A DNA stretch of 64,000 nt from Opitutia bacterium Tous-C4FEB (GTDB lineage Bacteria; Verrucomicrobiota; Verrucomicrobiia; Opitutales; Opitutaceae): the NCBI GenBank assembly GCA_002304445.1, contig NEVA01000012.1, positions 58,018 through 122,017 of the forward strand. Direction: 5' to 3'. The stretch's first letter is position 1; each line of letters starts with the position of its first letter. The position numbers were made by a program, and so were the translations under genes. The notes beneath the pieces were generated by a model. That model saw nothing but the letters and a program-made list of their open reading frames with translations, was not told where the DNA came from and did not search any database. Shown here one piece after another: positions 54,296-63,600 of this stretch.

Positions 54296-55213
54296 TCAGG
54301 TTGGGCCCACGAGCAGCTCAGTCTCCAGCTTGAGCGCATCGATGAAGTTTTTCACGGGAGCGGAGGTGTCATTTTTCAACCACACCGCCCTGATCTGATA
54401 TTTGGGGTCGCTTTTTTTCACCTCAATGGGGCGTGCCACGATTCCCGGTGGGGGCGGCACCCGGTACAATTTCGGCCCCGTTGTCACACCCTGATTGCAG
54501 ATCATGAGTGCATACATGCTCTCGAAGCTGTTTATCTGCTTTAGTTTGGCTGGCTTAAGGTCGTGCTTTCGAAAGATGTCTATCACTAATGCCGTATGGC
54601 GCCCATGGGTCACACTATCCGACAGACACAGCATAGTATCCTGGGCCAGCTCAGAGATCTTTATGCTCTTTTTCTCCGCGAGGGGATGAAACCTAGAAAG
54701 GAGTACGATCGGATCCCGCTCGAAGATAACGTGGTGTTCCAGATGGGGAATCTTTGGTTCCCCGGCTTGGTTGAGGGTAAACGCAATCTGGATTTGCTTG
54801 TTTTCGAGCTGAGCGATCTGCGCATCGGGACTAATCTCCTTCAGGGAAACATCCACGTGCGGATACGTTTGCGCAAAGCGCGCGAGCGTGGCGGGTAAAA
54901 ACTCGCCACTCATCGGCCCTAACACACCGAGCGCCAACTTGCCCGAATGGCCGCCGACGGCTGCGCGGACCGCTGCGACCGCCTCGTTGGCCTTGGCCAG
55001 CACCGCCTCGGCCTGCTCCAGAAAAACCACCCCGGCGCTCGTGAGTTTAACCTTCTTGGTATTCCGATCAAAGAGACGCGCCTCCAGTTCGTGCTCCAAA
55101 TCCTTTATCTGACTGCTCAGAGAGGGACTTGCAACGCGCAGAATCTCCGCCGCCCGGCGGAAATTCAATTCCTTCGCGAGGACTACAAAGTATCTGAGAT
55201 GCCTGAGTTCCAT
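54296..55213 (-). CDS. LysR-family transcriptional regulator
   Basis: A 305-residue regulator. The N-terminal helix-turn-helix reads MELRHLRYFVVLAKELNF with RRAAEILRVASPSLSSQI; the linker helix and two-lobed effector domain follow (SGKLALGVLGPMSG onward). ATG 55213 is the family start; upstream in-frame codons are not conserved-looking. No clear partner gene is divergent at a short distance, because the next gene on the right starts 253 bases away. Its effector and targets are unknown. Confidence 0.92.
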   Translation of the reverse strand: MELRHLRYFVVLAKELNFRRAAEILRVASPSLSSQIKDLEHELEARLFDRNTKKVKLTSAGVVFLEQAEAVLAKANEAVAAVRAAVGGHSGKLALGVLGPMSGEFLPATLARFAQTYPHVDVSLKEISPDAQIAQLENKQIQIAFTLNQAGEPKIPHLEHHVIFERDPIVLLSRFHPLAEKKSIKISELAQDTMLCLSDSVTHGRHTALVIDIFRKHDLKPAKLKQINSFESMYALMICNQGVTTGPKLYRVPPPPGIVARPIEVKKSDPKYQIRAVWLKNDTSAPVKNFIDALKLETELLVGPT

Positions 55214-55466
55214 GGAAGTTGTGGGTGTCGGACGGAGGGCCTGGACCGTACAAACGCGGCCTGATTCTGCAAGTTTTCGATGCCCTGCGTTCACGATTTT
55301 ACTCCGCCGTGCTCAAAAAAGGAGGCGGCGGTGGGGTGGGGCCCGACGCGCACTGTTAGTTTAAAGCTATCACTGTGAGAGCAACAAGGTCGTTCACGCT
55401 GTGGCCTAACCTTGGTAGGATGGAGAGGTTTACCGTGAGCCAGCGCGCTCGTCGGATTCATCACCT

Positions 55467-57602
55467 ATGCTCCACTCTTACCTGTCGCCTCATCGTGCCC
55501 AGCTTCGCTCTGGGTCGTGCCTCGCTTTTATCGCAGTTCTTGCAGCCGGGTTTGCTCGGCGCCCCTCTGGGCTTCGGCCGGAGGGCACGCTGAGCCGCGG
55601 CCGGTTGTCGCCCAAGCATCTGTTCGGGTTCGTTGCGGCGCTGGCCCTCTCATTGATTGAACTGTCGGCCGCTCTCCCGGGCGCGCCCACCGCGGTGGTG
55701 GCCGTGGGCGGAGATCGGGAAGCCGTGGTGAGCTTTGCCCCGCCTCTGAATTCCAGTCCTGATATCAAGAATTACACCGTCACGGCCAGCCCGGGTGGTC
55801 GCACGGAGCGCGGAAAATCTTCCCCCCTCACGGTCACCAAACTCACCAACGGTACCAGCTACACGTTCACCGTAACCGCGACGAATGCGGATGGCACCAG
55901 TGCCGCCTCCGCTCCTTCGGCCCCGGTCGTGCCCTCGGCGAACCCTCTGGTTGGAGCCACTGCTGGAACGACGGCTCCGGTCATCCCCGGCTCACCGACC
56001 GCGGTGGTGGCCGTGCGCGGAGATCGGGAAGCCGTGGTGAGCTTTGCCACCCCGCCGGATTCTGATTCTAAGATTAAAAACTATACCGTCACGGCCAGCC
56101 CGGGCGGTCGCACGGAGCGGGGCCGATCTTCGCCCCTCACGGTCACCGGCCTGGCCAACGGTACCGCTTACACCTTCACCGTAACCGCGACGAATGATGC
56201 TGGCCCCAGTGCCGCCTCCGCTCCTTCCGCCCCGATCGTCCCCTCGGCGGACAGCCTGGTGGGACTGAGTGTCGGCATGAGCGGTGCGCTCGTCCGGATA
56301 AACAGCACGGTCATCGATTCCGCCGGAAATATCTACCTAGCCGGTAACTTTGACAGTAGCACCCTGCTCTTTAGCGGGGTCACCTTGAATAAAATCGGCG
56401 CCCAAGACCTTTGGGTGGCCAAACTAAATCCCGACCGGACCTTGGTCTGGATTAAGAATTTTGGCGGCAGTAACGGGGCCAAGGTGTTGCCCACCGGCCT
56501 GGTAGTGGATGGCGCGGGCGCGATCCACATCGGAGGCTATTTCAGCGGCTCTGGCTTATCTACTCCCGCCTTGGCCAAGGTGAGTACGTCCGCGGATAAG
56601 CCCGATGCCTTTGTGCTCAAATTGGATAACAACGGCACGACGCTCTGGGCCAAAAACTTCGGCGGTGCCTCCGCGGCCACGACCGGTAGCTGCCTCGCCG
56701 TCGATGTTAACGCCAATGTGTATTTGGGCGGATATTTTGATGGCGGGGATTTGACGGTTCCCGCGGTCGGTAAAATCAGCCGAAGTGCTGATTGGGACGG
56801 TTTTGTGATAAAGCTGTCGGGTGCCGGCGAGACCCGGTGGGCGAAGAGGTATGGAGGTGCGATAGCGTCCACCAAAGTGCAGTCTATTGCCGTTGATGCC
56901 TCGGAAAACGTCTATTTCGCCGGCCAATCTAATTTGGGCAAAATGACCCGGCCTGCGCTGAAAAGATTAAGCCAGGATCTTGGCGGCCACGACGTGTTTT
57001 TGATTAAATTAGACCTCAACGGCCAGATGGCTTGGAGCAAGAATTTCGGAGGTAAAGGGGCCAATACGTTTAACTATGCCATGACGATGGACCAAGCCGG
57101 TTTTGTTTATATATGCGGCGCCTTTATGAATGGCAGCATGACTTCACCCCGGCTGAAGCATACCCGGGGCGGTCATGCTTATAAAGATGCCTATGTGCTT
57201 AAAGTGGACCCTCAAGGTGAGGTCGTTTGGGCCCAAAATTACGGCGGTCCGGCAGGGCAGGCCCAATTTAACAGCATCGCGGTCGACCGCTTTAGTCAGG
57301 TATATCTGGGCGGTATTTATAAAATAGCCGATCTGGCCCGGCCAAAACTGGGTAAAATCGGCAATCAAGATATGTTTGCGCTCAAGCTTGATGCTGCGGG
57401 TGCGGTCACCTGGGCCAAGAACTTCGGTGGCACGGGGACCGACACCACCGGCAACTCGATAGCCTGCGACGCCGAAGGTAATGTTTACCTCGGCGGAGCA
57501 TTTAGGCGTGGGGACGTGATCGCGCCAGCGCTCACCAGAGTAGGAATAGCAGATGGCTTCTTAATCACGGCGCACATTGCCGATCCTGCTGCGAGCAACT
57601 GA
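55467..57602 (+). CDS. Secreted FN3 and SBBP beta-propeller repeat protein
   Basis: A 711-residue protein. A hydrophobic segment near residues 50-68 (FGFVAALALSLIELSAA) is likely the signal core, so translation may start at TTG 55605 rather than ATG 55467. Two near-identical FN3 domains follow (about 72-160 and 174-262). From about 278 to 700 run repeats of the SBBP type, with NVYLGGYF-like and WAKNFGG motifs, which should form a beta propeller. Such proteins are secreted or surface-bound; the ligand is unknown. The next gene encodes a much larger relative, starting 27 bases later. Confidence 0.8.
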   Translation: MLHSYLSPHRAQLRSGSCLAFIAVLAAGFARRPSGLRPEGTLSRGRLSPKHLFGFVAALALSLIELSAALPGAPTAVVAVGGDREAVVSFAPPLNSSPDIKNYTVTASPGGRTERGKSSPLTVTKLTNGTSYTFTVTATNADGTSAASAPSAPVVPSANPLVGATAGTTAPVIPGSPTAVVAVRGDREAVVSFATPPDSDSKIKNYTVTASPGGRTERGRSSPLTVTGLANGTAYTFTVTATNDAGPSAASAPSAPIVPSADSLVGLSVGMSGALVRINSTVIDSAGNIYLAGNFDSSTLLFSGVTLNKIGAQDLWVAKLNPDRTLVWIKNFGGSNGAKVLPTGLVVDGAGAIHIGGYFSGSGLSTPALAKVSTSADKPDAFVLKLDNNGTTLWAKNFGGASAATTGSCLAVDVNANVYLGGYFDGGDLTVPAVGKISRSADWDGFVIKLSGAGETRWAKRYGGAIASTKVQSIAVDASENVYFAGQSNLGKMTRPALKRLSQDLGGHDVFLIKLDLNGQMAWSKNFGGKGANTFNYAMTMDQAGFVYICGAFMNGSMTSPRLKHTRGGHAYKDAYVLKVDPQGEVVWAQNYGGPAGQAQFNSIAVDRFSQVYLGGIYKIADLARPKLGKIGNQDMFALKLDAAGAVTWAKNFGGTGTDTTGNSIACDAEGNVYLGGAFRRGDVIAPALTRVGIADGFLITAHIADPAASN

Positions 57603-57629
57603 TCAACCCAAGCAACGGCCTCTTGTAAC

Positions 57630-60600
57630 ATGTATAAAATCTCAAAATCATTCACCGTTTTATTCGCCTTCAGCTTTATCGCGTTAAAGCTGAACGCCGG
57701 TGCGATCATAACAACGGTAGCAGGTAATGGAACGGCAGGTGATACCGTTACAGATACGACCTCGGCTCAAACGATCGCTACATCGAAAGCCATTACTAGA
57801 AGCTTAACGGCTCCGACGGGCCTCGCGGTGGATAATCAGGGTAATGTGTACATCGCCGATACTCTAAATAATAAAATAAAGAAACTCGACCCCAATGGTA
57901 ATTTGACTGACCTGGGCGGTTCGTTTTCCTTGGGCAATTCGGCCGTCGGGATGGCGGCTGATGCCTCGGGCAATCTCTACATTGCTGATTATAACAACGG
58001 TCTGATCAAAAAGCGCGACTCGATTGGTGTTTTCACCACCATCGCTGGAGACGGCGGAACGGGTAACAATCAATATTTAGGGCCAATTGCAGCGGCGGGA
58101 GTCAGTTTGGTGAGACCCATGGGGATGTCGCTGGATCAATCTGGCAATCTCTACATTGCGGACAAGGGCAATTCTTCGATCAGGAAACTTCAGCTTAGCT
58201 CAAGTTTCATTTCCACCACGGCGGGTCGGGCTGGTACTCTAGCGGGCCGCAGTGCGGAGTTTAGTGGTGATGGAGGTCAGGCGATAGACGCCGACTTACA
58301 GTATCCCTTTGGGGTGGCAGTTGATAGTGTGCGTAATGTGATCTACATTGCGGACACATATAATCATAGAATCAGAAAGGTGGATTCACTAGGGGTGATT
58401 ACGACCGTTGTTGGATCTATTAATGGCACCGGTGATGCTGGCAACTTCGATCAGAATCCTCAGGGCTTCAGAGGCGATGGAGGGGCTGCCACCAGTGCGC
58501 AGCTTGATAGTCCAAGGAGCGTGGCTGTAGATTCTGCCGGTAACCTTTATATAGCCGACACGGGAAATAATAGAATCAGGAAGGTGGACACGAATGGGAT
58601 CATCACCACCGTAGCGGGTGGCGGTTACGTTGGATATAGTGGTGATGGAGGTGAGGCTACCATTGCAAAACTTGGGTTGCCGCATGCCGTCGTTTGCGAC
58701 AGTGCAGGAAATCTTTATATCGCAGACACCTATAATAATGTAATCAGAAAAGTAACCTTTGCGACCACCAGCGTTGACACCACGTTTACGACGCTGGCAG
58801 GCACGGCCGGCTCCCAAGGCTCGGCGGATGGCACCGGCAGCGCGGCGTTGTTCAACTACCCCAACGGCGTGGCCGTGGACGCCACGGGCAACGTCTACAT
58901 CGCGGATGAAAGTAACCACACGATCCGAAAGATCACGTCCGGCGGGGTGGTGACCACGCTGGCCGGTACGGCCGGCAGCTCGGGCTCGACGGATGGCACC
59001 GGCAGCGCGGCGCGGTTTGCTAGCCCCGCCGGCGTGGCCGCGGATGTCGAGGGCAACGTCTACGTTGCGGATCGGGCAAATCATTCGATCCGAAAGATTA
59101 CGTCCGGCGGGGTGGTGACGACGCTGGCCGGCTCGTCGGCCGGCGACACGGGCTCGTCGGATGGCACCGGCAGCGATGCGCGGTTTTGGTCGCCCCGAAG
59201 CGTGGCCGTGGACGTCGAGCAAGGCACCGTCTACGTCGCGGATACTGCAAATCACACGATCCGAAAGATTACGCCCGGCGGGGTGGTGACGACGTTGGCA
59301 GGCTCGGCCGGCAGCTTGGGCTCGACCGATGGCACCGGCAGCGCGGCGCGGTTTTATCAGCCCCGAGGCGTGGCGGTGGACGTCGCGGGCAACGTCTACG
59401 TCGCGGATTGGCTTAATCACACGATCCGAAAGATTACATTCGACGGGGTGGTGACGACGCTGGCCGGCACGGCCGGCAGCTCAGGCTCGACGGATGGCAC
59501 CGGCAGCGCGGCGCGGTTTAATCGGCCCCTCGGCGTAGCCGTGGACGCCGCGGATAATGTCTACGTCACGGATGGAAGTAACCACACGATCCGAAAGATC
59601 ACGTCCGGCGGCGTGGTGACGACCTTGGGCGGTACGGCCGGCAGCACAGGCTCCACGGATGGCATCGGCAGCGCGGCGCAGTTTGATTCGCCTGCCGGCG
59701 TGGCCGTGGACGCAGCGGGCAACCTCTACGTCGCGGATCAATCTAACCACACGATTCGCAAAAGCAGCTTGCAGCCCTTCGTCACGACGCCCACCAGCGC
59801 AAACCTCGCGGCGACGACCGCTACGCTCGGCGGTAACGTGATCTCCGATACTGGTTATGGTGTGACCGCCCGCGGCGTGGTCTATGCCGTCACGGCGACC
59901 AACGCGACCCCGCGGCTCGACGGCACCGGCGTGATCAACGTCGCCGGCACCGGCACGACCGGGGAGTTCACAGTGAATGTGACCGGCCTCACGGCGGGGA
60001 CGGCTTACTCCTACGCCGCCTATGCCACCAACCTCGCGGGCACCGCCTACACGAGCGTGGGAACCTTCACGACCCCGCCCCTCGCAGTGCCCGGGGCGCC
60101 GACGGGGGTAGCCGCCGTGCGCGGTGCGGGCGAAGCGGTGGTGAGTTTTACGGCTCCGCTGAGCAACGGCGGGGCAGCGATCACGAGCTACACCGTGACG
60201 GCGAGCCCCAGTGGACTAACGGCACTAACGGCGACGGGTACGTCCTCGCCGATCACGATCACGGGCCTGACCAACGGCACGAGCTACACCTTCACGGTAA
60301 CCGCGACCAACAGCGTCGGCGCCGGCAGCGCTTCCAGTGCTTCGAGTGCGATCGCGCCGACGGCAGGCAGCCTAGCTGGGGTGACTTTCAGCAACGACGG
60401 TAGTAGCAGCGCGGAAGTGAAAGCCACGGCGGTAGATGCCGCGGGTAATATCTATCTGGCGGGATATTTTAATTACGGTGATGCCACGAGCTTTTCCATC
60501 GGCGGGGTCACCTTGCCCAAAATTGGACTCCAAGACGCCTGGGTGGCGAAGCTGGACTCGACCCGTACGGTGGTCTGGGCCAAGAATTTTGGCGGCAGCG

Positions 60601-63600
60601 GAGCCTATGTCAGTGGCTCCGGCATTGCGGTCGATACGGCCGGTAACGTCTACCTAGGGGGAAGGTTTGAAAGCGCCAATCTCACGACCCCGGCGCTGAC
60701 GAAGATCGGAGAGTACGACGCCTTTGCGCTCAAGCTGGATAGCAGCGGCACCACGATCTGGGCCAAGAATTTTGGCGGTAGCGGAGCCTATGTCACTCCC
60801 TCCGGCATTGCGGTCGATACTATCGGTAACGTTTACCTAGTGGGATCTTTTTTTGACCAATCCTTGACGACCCCGCTGCTGACGAAGCTCGGCACTGTAG
60901 ACGCCTTTGCGATCAAGCTGGACAGCAGTGGCACCAGGACCTGGGCCAGGAACTATGGCGGCGGTGGGGCCTCTGTCACTGGCTCCGGCATCGCGGTCGA
61001 TGGTTCCGGTAATGTTTACTTAGGAGGATATTTCAGTTCGGCCAATTTGGGGACCCCGGCGCTGACGAAGCTCGGCACGCGAGACGCCTTTGCGCTTAAG
61101 CTGGACAGCATTGGTACCACGACCTGGGCCAGGAACTATGGCGGCAGTGGGGCCTCTGTCACTGGCTCCGGCATCGCGGTTGATGGTTCCGGCAATGTTT
61201 ACTTAGGAGGAGAGTTCCGACTCGCCAATCTGACGACCCCGGCGCTGACGAAGCTCGGCACTCGAGACGCCTTTGCGCTGAAGCTGGACAGCAGTGGCAC
61301 GACGACCTGGGCTAAGAACTACGGTGGGAGTGGGGCCAGCGCTTTTGGCAAAGGCATCGCGGTCGATGGTTCCGGTAATATCTACCTTGGGGGCTATTTT
61401 GAACAGGCCAGCCTAACCACCCCAGCGCTGTCGCTAATCGGTAACTCCGACGGCTTTGCGCTCAAGCTGGATAGTAGTGGCACGACGACGTGGGCCAAGA
61501 ACTACGGCGGCAGTGGGGCCTATGCCAAACTCGGCAGCATCGCGGCTGATCGTTCCGGTAATGTCTTTTTGGGGGGATATTTCCAGTCGGCCAATCTGAC
61601 GACCCCGGCGCTGACGTTATCGACATCATTCAGTACGCTCCTCATCGCGGCGTATTTGCCCGAACCCGCGGTGCCCGGGGCGCCGACGGGGATTTCGGCC
61701 GTGAGTGGTAATGCGCAGGCCACGGTGAGCTTCACCGCACCGGCAAGTACCGGTAGCGCGGCCATCACCGGCTACACCGTGACCTCGAACCCCGCGGGCG
61801 GCACCGATAGTAACGCCGGCAGCACGAGCTTGAGCCATGTGATCACGGGCCTGACCAACGGCACGAGCTACACCTTCACCGTGACAGCAACGAACAGCGT
61901 TGGCACCGGCAGCGCCTCCAGCGCCTCCTCGGCGGTGACGCCTGTGGGCACCCCTACGATCACCACGCCCACGAGCGCGAGTATCGGCTCCACGACTGCG
62001 ACCCTCGGAGGCAACGTGACCGCGACCGGCGGCGCGAGCCTCACCGCCGTCGGCGTCGTGTACGCGGCCACTTCGGCCAACAGTAATCCCCAGCTCAGTG
62101 GCACCGGTGTGACCAACCTCGCCGGCACGGCCGCGACGGGTGTTTTCACGGTCAACGCCACCGGCCTCACCGCTGGCACGGCCTATAGCTACGCGGCTTA
62201 TGCGACCAATAGTGTCGGCACCACCTACACGAGCGTGGGGACCTTTACGACCACGGTCCCGACCCCGACGTTGACCTTTACTACGCCCAGCACCGCCTCG
62301 GTCGCTGTCGGCGCCACGCGGACCAACGCCGTCACCTCGACCCTCTCCGGCGGCAGCTACGGTGCGGTCAGCTACACCAGCAGCGATACTGGTAAAGCCA
62401 CGGTCAATGCCACGACCGGTGTGGTCACCGGCGTCGCCGTCGGTTCCACCACGATCACGGCCACCCAAGCCGCCGCCGCCGGCTTCAACGCGACGACGAC
62501 CACCAGCTACACGCTCACGGTGACGATCGGCACGCCCACGATCAGTGCCGCGCCATCGGCCAGCAGCCTCATCTATGGTCAGACCTTGGCCTCCTCCACG
62601 CTGAGTGGCGGCACGGCCAGTGTCCCCGGTACGTTTGTGTTCACCACGCCCAGCACCGCACCCGGTGTCGGCACGGCCGCGCAAGGGGTGACCTTTACCC
62701 CGACGGACGCGACGAACTATACCAGTGCGACCACGACGGTAAATGTGATCGTCGTTAAAGCCACGCCGACGATCACCGTCGCCCCGACGGCCAGCGGTAT
62801 CACCTATGGTCAGACCCTGGCCTCTTCCACGCTCAGTGGGGGTACCGCGAGCACGGCGGGTACGTTTACCTTCACGACCGTGAGCACCGCGCCCAACGCC
62901 GGCACGGCCGCGCAAGGGGTGACCTTTACCCCGACGAGCACCGCGCTCTTCAACACCACGACGACCACCGTAAACGTGACCGTGGCCAAAGCCACGCCGA
63001 CGATCACCTGGGCGACGCCGAGTGCGATTACCTTCGGCACCGCGCTCTCCGCGACGCAGCTCAACGCGACGGGCAGCGTGGCCGGTACGATTGCCTACAG
63101 CCCCGCCAGCGGCACGACGCCAAGCGCCGGCACGCAGACGTTGACCGCGACGTTCACCCCGACGGATACGGCGAATTATAATACCGCCACCCGCACGGTC
63201 TCGCTCGTCGTGGGTAAGGCCACGCCGACGATCACCTGGGCGACGCCGAGTGCGATCACCTTCGGCACCGCTCTCTCCGCGACGCAGCTCAATGCGACGG
63301 GCAGTGTGGCCGGTACCATCGCCTACAGCCCCACCAGTGGCACGACCCCGAGCGTAGGCACGCAGACGCTGACGGCGACGTTCACGCCGACGGATACCGC
63401 CAACTACAACCCCGCGACCGGCACGGTTTCCCTCACCGTTAACAAAGCGACGCCGACGATCACGTGGGCGACGCCGAGTGCGATTACCTTCGGCACGTCG
63501 CTCTCCGCAACGCAGCTCAACGCGACGGGTAGCGTGGCCGGTACCATCGCCTACAGCCCCGCCAGCGGCACGACGCCGAGCACAGGCACGCAGACGTTGA

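Noticed and set aside
61626..62915. A 429-codon minus-strand frame opposite the giant repeat protein
   Set aside because: Its Arg/Gly-rich product only mirrors the coding repeats on the other strand.
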